A stretch of 64,000 nucleotides of DNA from contig FCNR01000050.1 in assembly GCA_900016875.1 (NCBI GenBank), positions 1-64,000 on the forward strand. Reading direction: 5' to 3'. Shown in pieces: positions 15,106-22,947 of this stretch. Every line of letters starts with the position of its first letter. The first letter of the stretch is position 1. Made by a program: the position numbers and the translations under genes. Source of the DNA: Eubacteriaceae bacterium CHKCI004 (lineage in GTDB: Bacteria; Bacillota; Clostridia; Lachnospirales; Lachnospiraceae). Under the pieces are notes generated by a model. The model worked only from the letters and a program-made list of their open reading frames with translations. It was not told where the DNA came from and ran no database searches.

Positions 15106-16245
15106 ATGACAAAGATAGATATTATATCCGGTTTCCTGGGAGCCGGTAAAACCACGTTGATTAAGAAGCTGATCGCAGAGGCGCTGCAGGGACAGAAGGT
15201 TGTACTCATTGAAAATGAGTTCGGTGAGATCGGTATTGACGGCGGCTTTTTGAAAGAGTCCGGCATTCAGATCAATGAGATGAATTCCGGATGCATCTGC
15301 TGTTCTCTGGTTGGAGATTTTAACGCGGCGCTCAAAGATGTACTGTCCCAGTACGAGCCGGACCGGATCATCATTGAGCCGTCAGGCGTTGGCAAGCTGT
15401 CCGATGTTATCAAGGCGGTGCAGAAAGTTGTGGATGGAGAAAATGTGGTACTTGACAGCTACATTACTGTTGCGGATGTGAAGCGCGCGAAAATGTATCT
15501 GAAGAACTTCGGCGAGTTCTACAAGAACCAGGTACAGTATGCCAGCACGATCATTTTAAGCCGTACTCAGGATGTGAAGGAAGACAAACTGGAGAAAACT
15601 ATTGAGCTGATCCGCACGCTCAATGACCGCTCCCCGATTGTCACAACCCCATGGGAGGATATCACCGGGGCGCAGATTCTTGAAGTTATGGAAGGAAAGA
15701 ATGATTTCGCTGAAGACCTTCTTCGCGAGGCGGAGATATGCCCGGAATGTGGTCACCATCACCATGAAGGCGAGCACTGCCACGACCACGAGCATGATCA
15801 TGAACATGACCACGGCCATGAAGGCCATGACCATGAAGCACACCTCCACGATGGCGGGCACTGCCATCACGAAGAGCACCATCACGACCATGATCATCAT
15901 GATCACTGCGGCTGCGAGGGACACGATCACCATCATCATGGTCATGAGGGCCATCACCACGCCGATGAAGTGTTCACAAGCTGGGGAAAAGAGACGCCGA
16001 AGAAATTTACGGAAGAGCAGGTTCGGGGTATTCTTGAGAAGCTGGCTGATGAAGACAGCAGAGAGTACGGTATTATCCTGAGAGCCAAGGGTATTGTGCC
16101 GGATGAAAACGGTAAATGGCTGCATTTTGATCTGGTTCCTGGCGAGGAAGAGGTACGGTACGGTGCTGCGGAATATACGGGAAGGATCTGTGTCATTGGT
16201 TCTGAGCTGAAAGAAGATAAGCTTGCGGAGCTGTTTGGATTATAG
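15106..16245 (+). CDS. CobW/COG0523-family GTPase with poly-His metal-binding segment
   Basis: 379 residues. P-loop GFLGAGKTT at residues 9-17, the metal-binding CxCC motif GCICC near residue 67, and the Walker B-like IIEPSGVG near 90. A His/Asp/Glu-rich stretch (about residues 217-285, with many HDH, HHH and HEG runs) probably buffers or delivers Zn, Co or Ni. A CobW C-terminal domain follows. These proteins insert metals into target enzymes using GTP. The start is ATG 15106; the in-frame ATG 15097 abuts the ribosome site. Followed 19 bases later by a second family member. The metal is not determined by sequence; no Zur-type box was recognised. Confidence 0.85.
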   Translation: MTKIDIISGFLGAGKTTLIKKLIAEALQGQKVVLIENEFGEIGIDGGFLKESGIQINEMNSGCICCSLVGDFNAALKDVLSQYEPDRIIIEPSGVGKLSDVIKAVQKVVDGENVVLDSYITVADVKRAKMYLKNFGEFYKNQVQYASTIILSRTQDVKEDKLEKTIELIRTLNDRSPIVTTPWEDITGAQILEVMEGKNDFAEDLLREAEICPECGHHHHEGEHCHDHEHDHEHDHGHEGHDHEAHLHDGGHCHHEEHHHDHDHHDHCGCEGHDHHHHGHEGHHHADEVFTSWGKETPKKFTEEQVRGILEKLADEDSREYGIILRAKGIVPDENGKWLHFDLVPGEEEVRYGAAEYTGRICVIGSELKEDKLAELFGL

Positions 16246-16264
16246 AATCTGACGGAGGATAGTT

Positions 16265-17236
16265 ATGCCGGGAAAGAAAGAAATGGAGATTCCTGTTTAT
16301 GTGTTTATGGGTTTTCTGGAGAGTGGAAAGACCTCATTTATTCAGGACACACTGGAAGAAGATTATTTTAATAACGGAGAGAGGACGCTTCTGTTTGCCT
16401 GCGAGGAAGGCATGGAGGAGTATGACGAGGAGCTGTTGAAGAAGACCAACACTACCCTTGTGTATGTTGAGGAGGAAGAGGATTTTAATAAAGATTTCCT
16501 CATCAGCAAAGTGCTGCAGTATTATCCGGACCGGGTGATCATTGAGTATAACGGTATGTGGTCTGTTGAGCGGATGATGACGGAGATGGACGATACGCCG
16601 CTGCTGGTGTTCCAGACCATCGTGACGGTCAACGGAGAGACTTTTGATCTGTATATGAACAATATGCGCTCCCTGGCGGTGGAAATGTACAAAATTGCAG
16701 AGATGGTCATTATCAACCGCTGCACGGCAGAGATGCCGCGGGCGACCTGGCGAAGAAGCATCAAGGCAGTGAACCGCCGTGCGCAGGTGTTGTTTGAATC
16801 GGTGGATGATGACGATATGGGAGAAGAGGATGATACGCTTCCTTTCGATATTGAAGGTGATGAGATTCATCTTGAGGATGAGGATTACGGTATCTGGTTT
16901 GTGGACGCCATGGAGCGGCCGGAGGTTTATGACGGAAAGACCATGGTCATGAAGACAAGGGTGTTCAAATCAATCCGTCTGCCAAAGGGTTGCTTTGTGC
17001 CGGGGCGTCATGCCATGACCTGCTGTGCTGACGATATCCAGTTTATCGGATATCTCTGCCACACGAATCATGCCAAGTCATCTACCATAAAGTCGTTAAA
17101 GAATAAGATGTGGGTGAATCTGACAGCGGAAGTCCGCATTGAATATAATAAGGAATACGGCGAAGAAGGACCGGTGCTCTACGCCAAGAGAGTGGAGGCG
17201 GCGGAGCCGCCGGTGGACGAACTGGTTTACTTCTAA
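16265..17236 (+). CDS. CobW-like P-loop GTPase, divergent
   Basis: 323 residues. The N terminus MEIPVYVFMGFLESGKTSF carries a P-loop (GFLESGKTS) and the overall fold resembles COG0523, but the CxCC metal motif is absent and an acidic stretch (about residues 180-205) replaces the His-rich segment. The C-terminal half carries CFVPGRHAMTCCADDIQFIG, with a Cys pair. It is 19 bases behind the poly-His CobW protein, so the two probably act together in metal delivery. Could be a regulatory partner; function not established. Confidence 0.72.
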   Translation: MPGKKEMEIPVYVFMGFLESGKTSFIQDTLEEDYFNNGERTLLFACEEGMEEYDEELLKKTNTTLVYVEEEEDFNKDFLISKVLQYYPDRVIIEYNGMWSVERMMTEMDDTPLLVFQTIVTVNGETFDLYMNNMRSLAVEMYKIAEMVIINRCTAEMPRATWRRSIKAVNRRAQVLFESVDDDDMGEEDDTLPFDIEGDEIHLEDEDYGIWFVDAMERPEVYDGKTMVMKTRVFKSIRLPKGCFVPGRHAMTCCADDIQFIGYLCHTNHAKSSTIKSLKNKMWVNLTAEVRIEYNKEYGEEGPVLYAKRVEAAEPPVDELVYF

Positions 17237-17264
17237 AAGAGATAGAAAATCAACGAAAATATAC

Positions 17265-17293
17265 TTGTTTTTTGCTGGGAAATGTACTATACT
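17265..17293 (+). promoter_or_regulatory. Promoter of the thiamine-precursor transport operon
   Basis: -35 TTGTTT (17265-17270), a 17-base spacer and -10 TATACT (17288-17293), just before the TPP riboswitch. Confidence 0.6.
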
Positions 17294-17310
17294 TACCCCA
17301 ATTGGATAAT

Positions 17311-17400
17311 ATAAATCAGGGGAGTTCATGAGATGAGCTGAGAGTAAGGTGACACCTTAGACCCTTTTAACCTGTTGGATAATGCCAGCGTAGGAAGTAT
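17311..17400 (+). ncRNA. TPP riboswitch (THI element)
   Basis: Conserved THI-box blocks in order: CAGGGGAG, CTGAGAGTAAGG, TTAGACCC, ACCTG, GGATAATGCCAGCGTAGGAAG. It binds thiamine pyrophosphate. The downstream hairpin at 17416-17441 with a T-run is its expression platform, so high TPP should terminate transcription of the downstream ABC operon. Confidence 0.95.
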
Positions 17401-17415
17401 TTATGATGTTTTTTG

Positions 17416-17441
17416 CGTCCGCATTATGCGGGCGTTTTTTT
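17416..17441 (+). terminator. Riboswitch-controlled terminator
   Basis: Hairpin CGTCCGCAT / ATGCGGGCG followed by seven T, 22 bases before the first gene of the operon. Confidence 0.85.
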
Positions 17442-17462
17442 AGTTCAAAGGAGGAAGATAAG

Positions 17463-17759
17463 ATGAACGCGAGTGTTGCAATTCAGGTTTTACCAAATGT
17501 ACAGGACGAAAATGAAGTTATCCGTATTGTCGATGAGGTGATTGACTACATTAAGTCTACAGGGCTCAGTTACTATGTGGGACCGTGTGAGACTTCTATT
17601 GAGGGTGATTATGATCAGCTCATGGAAATTGTGAAAAACTGTCAGATCGTGGCTGCCAAGGCTGGATGCAAGGCCATGAACACCTATGTAAAGATTTCTT
17701 ATAAGCCGGAAGGAGACGTGCTGACCATTGACAAAAAGGTTACAAAACATCACCAGTAA
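17463..17759 (+). CDS. Thiamine-binding protein (MTH1187/YkoF-like, DUF77)
   Basis: 98 residues of the small ferredoxin-like TBP family. ASVAIQVLPNV opens strand one and YYVGPCETSIEGDYDQLMEIV follows. Family members bind thiamine or its pyrimidine moiety in the cytosol and cluster with TPP-riboswitch transport operons, as here. The ATG follows AAAGGAGG. Its 3' end overlaps the start of the permease gene by 32 bases. Confidence 0.82.
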   Translation: MNASVAIQVLPNVQDENEVIRIVDEVIDYIKSTGLSYYVGPCETSIEGDYDQLMEIVKNCQIVAAKAGCKAMNTYVKISYKPEGDVLTIDKKVTKHHQ

Positions 17760-18519
17760 GCTTCCGGCGGCAGCGGCTCTGGCACTCATCGTGCTGCTCT
17801 GGTTCATTTTGAGCGAGACCGGCATTGTGCCTGGCTATATGCTCCCGTCGCCGGTGGACGTGGTGAAAGCGCTGATCGGAGATTTTCCAATTATCATGGA
17901 GCATGCGCGTACTACGCTGCAGGAAGCGTTTTACGGCCTCTCCATCGGAATCATTCTGGCGTTTATTACCGCTACGCTGATGGATCATTTTCTGATTCTT
18001 AACAGGGCATTTTATCCAATTATGATTATTACTCAGACCATCCCGACCATTGCCATTGCTCCGGTGCTGGTTTTGTGGATGGGCTTTGGGATGGCGCCGA
18101 AGATTACTCTGGTGGTTATCACTACATTTTTTCCGATCACGGTGGGACTCCTGGACGGATATAAAAGTGTTGACAGGGATTCCATTGATCTGATGCGGGC
18201 CATGGGAGCGACAAAGCTCCAGATTTTCTGGCATGTGAAGATTCCGGCGGCCATGCCGCAGTTTTTTGCGGGACTCAAGATTTCCGCCTCCTACGCAGTG
18301 GTAGGCGCGGTTATTTCAGAATGGCTGGGTGGTTTTGTGGGACTCGGCGTTTATATGACCAGAGTAAAACAGGCATATGCCTTTGACAAAATGTTTGCCG
18401 TCATCATTTTCATTGTGGTCATCAGCCTGCTGCTGATGGCGGTGGTAAATGTGATACGGCGAGTATCCATGCCGTGGATGGCGGTGGAAGAAAGAGGAGA
18501 GAAAGATGAAAAAGAATAA
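17728..18519 (+). CDS. thiX: ABC transporter permease for thiamine precursor (ThiX-like)
   Basis: 263 residues with about six membrane helices and the permease EAA-loop (SIDLMRAMGATKLQIFWHVK near residue 152). It belongs to the SsuC/TauC/ThiX group and would import a pyrimidine precursor such as HMP or its formyl-amino form. The start appears to be TTG 17728 behind GGAGA, inside the preceding gene. The 3' end overlaps thiY by 14 bases. Confidence 0.82.
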   Translation: MTKRLQNITSKLPAAAALALIVLLWFILSETGIVPGYMLPSPVDVVKALIGDFPIIMEHARTTLQEAFYGLSIGIILAFITATLMDHFLILNRAFYPIMIITQTIPTIAIAPVLVLWMGFGMAPKITLVVITTFFPITVGLLDGYKSVDRDSIDLMRAMGATKLQIFWHVKIPAAMPQFFAGLKISASYAVVGAVISEWLGGFVGLGVYMTRVKQAYAFDKMFAVIIFIVVISLLLMAVVNVIRRVSMPWMAVEERGEKDEKE

Positions 18520-19540
18520 TTGGAAAAAAGCAGTATCCGTTATGTTGGGGGCGGCAATGCTCCTGGGACTTACCGCCTGCGGTTCCGCGGGCAATGAAGC
18601 GTCTTCCACAGGAGAGGACAAAGAACTGACAAAAATTACTTTTTGCCTGGACTGGACGCCAAATACCAATCACACCGGTCTGTATGCGGCTCAGGCACTG
18701 GGCTATTATGAGGATGCGGGTCTGGAAGTGGAGATCGTGCAGCCGCCGGAAAATGGAGCGGCAACCATGTGCGCTTCCGGACAGGCGCAGTTTGCCATTG
18801 AGGCACAGGATACCATGGCGGCAGCTCTGGATTCCGATGAGCCGCTGGGTATTACGGCCGTAGCTGCAGTGCTGCAGCATAATACTTCAGGAATCATTTC
18901 CAGAGCAGGCGAAGGCATTGACCGTCCAAAGGGACTGGAAGGAAAGACTTATTCCACCTGGGAATCTCCGATTGAACTGGCAACTCTGGAGACTGTTGTA
19001 AAAGAGGACGGCGGTGATTTCAGCAAAGTGACGCTGATTCCAAATGATATCACCGATGAGCCGGCGGCGCTGGAAGCAAAACAGACTGACGCCATCTGGA
19101 TTTTCTACGGATGGGGAGGCATTAACGCCGAGCTGCGGGGAATGGATTTTGATTACTGGAACTTCCGGGATATCAATTCCGTATTTGACTATTATACGCC
19201 GGTCATCATTGCCAACGATGATTTTCTGAAAGAATCTCCGGATGTGGCAAAGGCATTTCTTTCGGCAACAGCCAAAGGTTATGAGTACGCTGTGGAAAAT
19301 CCTCAGGAAGCGGCTGATCTGCTCATGGAGGGGGACAACACAGGTTCTCTGTCCGGTTCTCAGGATCTGGTTTATGCCAGTCAGGAATGGATTTCAGAGC
19401 AGTATGTGTCCGATGCGGCATCCTGGGGCGTTATCGATCCGGCAAGATGGGACGCCTTCTATACATGGCTCTATGAAAATAAGCTGACCGATAATGATCT
19501 GACCGGAATTGGTTATTCCAATGATTATCTGCCGCAGTAA
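18506..19540 (+). CDS. thiY: Thiamine-precursor-binding lipoprotein (NMT1/THI5-like, ThiY)
   Basis: 344 residues. A lipoprotein signal (lipobox LTAC, Cys about 24) precedes an NMT1/THI5 domain: FCLDWTPNTNHTGLYAAQALG near residue 47, then EIVQPPENGAA. These are hallmarks of HMP/FAMP-binding proteins. It captures a pyrimidine precursor outside the membrane for the ThiX permease and ThiZ ATPase. Operon member under the TPP riboswitch. Confidence 0.88.
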   Translation: MKKNNWKKAVSVMLGAAMLLGLTACGSAGNEASSTGEDKELTKITFCLDWTPNTNHTGLYAAQALGYYEDAGLEVEIVQPPENGAATMCASGQAQFAIEAQDTMAAALDSDEPLGITAVAAVLQHNTSGIISRAGEGIDRPKGLEGKTYSTWESPIELATLETVVKEDGGDFSKVTLIPNDITDEPAALEAKQTDAIWIFYGWGGINAELRGMDFDYWNFRDINSVFDYYTPVIIANDDFLKESPDVAKAFLSATAKGYEYAVENPQEAADLLMEGDNTGSLSGSQDLVYASQEWISEQYVSDAASWGVIDPARWDAFYTWLYENKLTDNDLTGIGYSNDYLPQ

Positions 19541-19571
19541 ATGCCGCGATTTATGAATTGGCGCGGTTATG

Positions 19572-19596
19572 CTGTCCGCCCCTTGGCGGGCGGCAG
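19572..19596 (+). other. Intercistronic hairpin between thiY and thiZ
   Basis: A stable CTGTCCGCCC / GGGCGGCAG stem without a T-run, in the 101-base gap before thiZ. Probably an mRNA-stability element or weak attenuator. Confidence 0.4.
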
Positions 19597-19641
19597 ATTA
19601 TGCGGAATTTCTGAAAGACTGCAATAATAAAGGAAACGATC

Positions 19642-20400
19642 ATGACATTATTAAAAGCAGAACATATCACAAAAAAATACAGCGGAAGAACAATCATTGA
19701 GGACATCAGCATCGATCTTCAGGAGGGCGAGCTGGTGTCGTTGCTGGGCGTGAGCGGCGCGGGAAAGACCACGCTGTTTCATGTCCTTTCCGGACTGGTG
19801 GCGCCGGAGGAGGGCCGCGTTCTTCTGTCCGGAGAGGATATTACGGCGAAGCCGGGACGAATCAGTTATATGATGCAGAAGGACCTGCTTCTGCCTCACA
19901 AAAAAATCATTGACAACGTATCTTTGCCGCTGGTTTTAAAAGGAGAAAAGAAAAAGGACGCCAGAGAGAAAGCAGATCCGCTCTTTGAGGAGTTTGGTCT
20001 GGAAGGTACCCAGTATCAGTACCCAAGTCAGCTTTCCGGCGGCATGCGCCAGCGGGCGGCGCTGCTTCGTACCTACCTGTCATCCGACGGCGTAGCTCTT
20101 CTGGACGAACCTTTCAGTGCTCTGGACACTATCACCAAGTCGAATATCCACCGGTGGTATCTGGACGTCATGGAGCACATTAATCTGTCTACTCTTTTCA
20201 TCACCCATGATATTGACGAGGCAATCCTGCTGTCAGACCGCATCTATATCTTAAACGGCAGACCAGGCAGGATAACTGAAGAAATTGTCATCGAAGAAAA
20301 GAAACCGAGACAGGCCGACTTTAATCTGAGCGACGCTTTCTTCCGATATAAACGTGAGATCATCGGCAGGCTTGCTCTGGAGGAAGAGCAGGAAAAATAA
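19642..20400 (+). CDS. thiZ: ABC transporter ATP-binding protein (ThiZ-like)
   Basis: 252 residues with Walker A GVSGAGKTT (about residue 36), signature LSGGMRQR, Walker B ALLDEPFSALD and the switch His in FITHDIDEA. SsuB/ThiZ group. It energises uptake by ThiX/ThiY; last gene of the TPP-riboswitch operon. Confidence 0.88.
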   Translation: MTLLKAEHITKKYSGRTIIEDISIDLQEGELVSLLGVSGAGKTTLFHVLSGLVAPEEGRVLLSGEDITAKPGRISYMMQKDLLLPHKKIIDNVSLPLVLKGEKKKDAREKADPLFEEFGLEGTQYQYPSQLSGGMRQRAALLRTYLSSDGVALLDEPFSALDTITKSNIHRWYLDVMEHINLSTLFITHDIDEAILLSDRIYILNGRPGRITEEIVIEEKKPRQADFNLSDAFFRYKREIIGRLALEEEQEK

Positions 20401-20802
20401 GGATCTGTCGGGGTGGAAACTGCGGGTTTCGATAAAATCTGAGGACGCAGGGACAGACGAGATATGATGCCTCAAATCTCTGTCCTATTGCATCGCTAAG
20501 ATTGTGGCGAAACGCCCGTTCCATCTCGACGGCATCTGTGCCATTATTAAATCCCTACTATTCTTTTTTATCACATATCTGTTTTATACGAATCTTTTTA
20601 TTTCTCTGAATAAACCCCAATGAAGATATATAGATAAATAATAAGAAAACTGCGGGGCGCCCCCGTAAGAACTCGTAAAAATTTAGTACTTGACTATACA
20701 TAGTACCTAGTATAATATAGTATTCACAAGAACGCAGTAGCCTGCGCGCCGAACAATACATTTATGGGTCAATGCGCATACCCATGAGGAAGGAGTGGAG
20801 GA
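20401..20802. promoter_or_regulatory. Intergenic region with probable PadR operator/promoter
   Basis: About 400 bases. A GGACAGA/TCTGTCC hairpin lies near 20452-20486 and a GGGGCGCCCCC palindrome near 20654-20664. The last 120 bases hold TTGACT (20690-20695) and TATAAT (20711-20716, a short 15-base spacer) embedded in overlapping dyads built from TATAC, TAGTA and TATAGT, a likely autoregulatory site for the PadR protein downstream. No coding sequence is convincing here. Confidence 0.45.
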
Positions 20803-21123
20803 ATGAATGCACAATTTAAAAAGGGGGTTCTGGAACTGATGGTTCTGGCCGCCGTTTCCAGCCGGGATATGTATGGATATGAGCTGGTGGCGGAGGTGTC
20901 CAAGGTGGTCAATGTGAAAGAGGGGACGATTTATCCGATTTTAAAACGTCTGACCAACGAGCATTATTTTGAGACGTATCTGAGGGAATCCAGCGAGGGG
21001 CCGCCGCGAAAATATTATCATCTGACCGCCGCGGGAATCATGCATCTGGATGAGACCAGAAAAGAATGGAAAGAATTTTGCCGGAATGTCAATGGATTTT
21101 TAAAGGAGCAGGGATATGAATAA
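20803..21123 (+). CDS. PadR-family transcriptional regulator
   Basis: 106 residues, a PadR winged helix: KGVLELMVLAAVSSRDMYGYEL, then EGTIYPILKRLTNEHYFETY and GPPRKYYHLTAAG. The short (s-PadR) subtype typically autoregulates and controls an adjacent DUF1700 membrane gene, which is the arrangement here (8-base overlap). The ATG follows AGGAGTGGAGG. Confidence 0.9.
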   Translation: MNAQFKKGVLELMVLAAVSSRDMYGYELVAEVSKVVNVKEGTIYPILKRLTNEHYFETYLRESSEGPPRKYYHLTAAGIMHLDETRKEWKEFCRNVNGFLKEQGYE

Positions 21124-21820
21124 GAAGGAATTTTTGAATGTAATGGAAAAGAGGCTCTCTGTGCTGGAGGCGCAGGAGAGGGAGGATATGCTGTCGGAGT
21201 ATGCACAGCATATCGAATTGAAAATGGAGAGCGGAATGAGCGAGCAGGAGGCTATTGATGATTTTGGAGATATTGACAGCCTCATTGCGGAGATTTTAGA
21301 AGCATATCACATTGATCCGTCTTATAAAGAGCAGCAGAAAAAGGGAGCTGCCGAGGGAATTGGTAAAAAAGCCAGCGGGATGTTTAACAAGTCTAGACAG
21401 TCCCTTTCTAATTTTATGGAACAGCAGAAGGAAAAGCAGGAGCAGAGGATGGAGCAGAAGCGGAAGGAAGACTTGGAAAAACCGCCCCGTTGGAGACGAA
21501 AAGAAGAGGGGGAAGGCAGCGACAGCCGGAGCCGTGATGTGGCGAAGGCGGCAGCAAAGAAAACCGGAGAGATTATAAAAAAGCTTTTGATTATCTGCGT
21601 AAAAATTCTGCTGGTTTTGGTGCTGCTTCCATCTGCTTTCATGGCGCTGTCATCTATGTTTGGCTTTGGAGTTATGGCTGTTTTGCTGCTGCAGGGCTAT
21701 CCGCTTTTTGGAGCGGCCCTGGTGATGTTGGGATGTGTGATGGGTTTCGGCGCCCTCAGCCTTTTCATTGTAACATTTATTATCAGCAGATGGACTGAGA
21801 GAAAGGATGTGGAAGCATGA
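21116..21820 (+). CDS. DUF1700 (HAAS-domain) membrane protein
   Basis: 234 residues. The N-terminal HAAS helical domain (MNKKEFLNVMEKRLSVLEAQE, EAIDDFGDID) is followed by a long charged, Lys/Gln/Arg-rich segment (about 80-145) and two or three membrane helices (about 155-225). Such proteins pair with PadR regulators and are linked to cell-envelope stress; the signal is unknown. Overlaps its neighbours on both sides (8 and 4 bases). Confidence 0.82.
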   Translation: MNKKEFLNVMEKRLSVLEAQEREDMLSEYAQHIELKMESGMSEQEAIDDFGDIDSLIAEILEAYHIDPSYKEQQKKGAAEGIGKKASGMFNKSRQSLSNFMEQQKEKQEQRMEQKRKEDLEKPPRWRRKEEGEGSDSRSRDVAKAAAKKTGEIIKKLLIICVKILLVLVLLPSAFMALSSMFGFGVMAVLLLQGYPLFGAALVMLGCVMGFGALSLFIVTFIISRWTERKDVEA

Positions 21821-22566
21821 GCGGCATTAAAAATGAAAATGTAAAAAAGAGAGAAAGAAACAGAATGGAAAAGAAATTGAGCGCAAGAAAAATATTGGTC
21901 ATCGTGTTTGTCGCCGGCGCCCTCTTATGCGGCATCGGAACGGGAATCAGTCTTGTAGAGTATTCTTCTTTTGAATATCTGGGAAAGAAAAATATTGGGG
22001 GCAATGATGTGGAGACAAAGATGATCATGGAGAATTTGTACCGGGGAACGGACGGGAACGGCAAAGTATACATTCACTCTTATTATGGAGAGGACTCCAA
22101 GGTTACAGTCGAGACATCCAAAGATGTTCCGAAAGACCAGATTCAGTTTGTGGTGGAATACAATCCGAATAATGTGAAAGATATTGTCATCGACCGGGAG
22201 GAGCTGGAAGGAAACGATCCGTATTATGAAGGATATTACGATTCCTATTATGGAGATGTGGAATATTCCGTGGAAAATGAAACTGTGGCAGCCTCAGAGG
22301 ATGCGACAACGGTGACGGATTCGTCCGCCGCGCAGAACGGACAGCAGGCAGGCGCACAGACGGACATACAGCCGCAGGCATATATTACCTATATGATCAA
22401 TCCGGTGATGGCGCAGGAGAGCGGACTGGAAGTATTCTTTACTTATAAAGATGAAATTCTTCAAAATATAAAGGAAAAAAGATTTTATGAATATGAATAC
22501 CCGTCCATTCAGTCAGTGAAGGTACTGGTGCATCCATCAAATAAAGATGTGGTATCGTTGTATTAA
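21817..22566 (+). CDS. Membrane-anchored protein of unknown function, partner of PadR/DUF1700
   Basis: 249 residues. A basic N terminus and one membrane helix (about 27-48) precede an extracellular domain with many acidic and Tyr residues (YYEGYYDSYYGDVEYSVE near residue 135) and a Thr/Ser/Gln-rich linker. It may be a DUF4097-like beta protein, as often found third in PadR-DUF1700 operons, but no firm motif is visible. ATGA overlap with DUF1700 implies coupled translation. Confidence 0.65.
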   Translation: MSGIKNENVKKRERNRMEKKLSARKILVIVFVAGALLCGIGTGISLVEYSSFEYLGKKNIGGNDVETKMIMENLYRGTDGNGKVYIHSYYGEDSKVTVETSKDVPKDQIQFVVEYNPNNVKDIVIDREELEGNDPYYEGYYDSYYGDVEYSVENETVAASEDATTVTDSSAAQNGQQAGAQTDIQPQAYITYMINPVMAQESGLEVFFTYKDEILQNIKEKRFYEYEYPSIQSVKVLVHPSNKDVVSLY

Positions 22567-22600
22567 ATGGTGTGGTATCGCTGTATCAAAAATGAAGAAA

Positions 22601-22637
22601 AGCGGAGGCGGAATATGGATGCCTCCGCTATCTTTTT
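22601..22637 (+). terminator. Terminator of the PadR operon
   Basis: AGCGGAGGC / GCCTCCGCT stem followed by ATCTTTTT, 35 bases after the last stop. Confidence 0.82.
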
Positions 22638-22796
22638 GCGAGTGACATTGCCGCGGCAGTCTTTATTGCCGGGAATGTCAGAGCAAAGAGAACATTTGGA
22701 AATATTTTCACAAAATTTTACTGATATGTAAGAAATCACACAACAAAAATTTGCAATTTGTATAAGAACGTATCAAGAAATTATGTCTGTTAATGT

Positions 22797-22825
22797 TTGA
22801 CCCTCTCTTGTGGAAATGTTATAAT
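22797..22825 (+). promoter_or_regulatory. Promoter of the dehydratase-reactivase gene
   Basis: -35 TTGACC (22797-22802), a 17-base spacer and -10 TATAAT (22820-22825). The leader to the ATG at 22948 is about 115 bases, with no recognised riboswitch. Confidence 0.72.
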
Positions 22826-22947
22826 TTAAGCAGGTTTGTGTGCTCTTTTTTTTACCAAATGGGCGAAGACCTGCGTGAGCGGGTTTTGAAAGAAATGGGT
22901 GCTGTACAAAAGATGGCTGGACAGCACGCAGGAAAGGATGGAAACGT

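Noticed and set aside
15556-16125. Met/Val-rich ORF antisense to the poly-His CobW gene
   Set aside because: His codons CAT/CAC read in reverse give Met/Val; no independent support.
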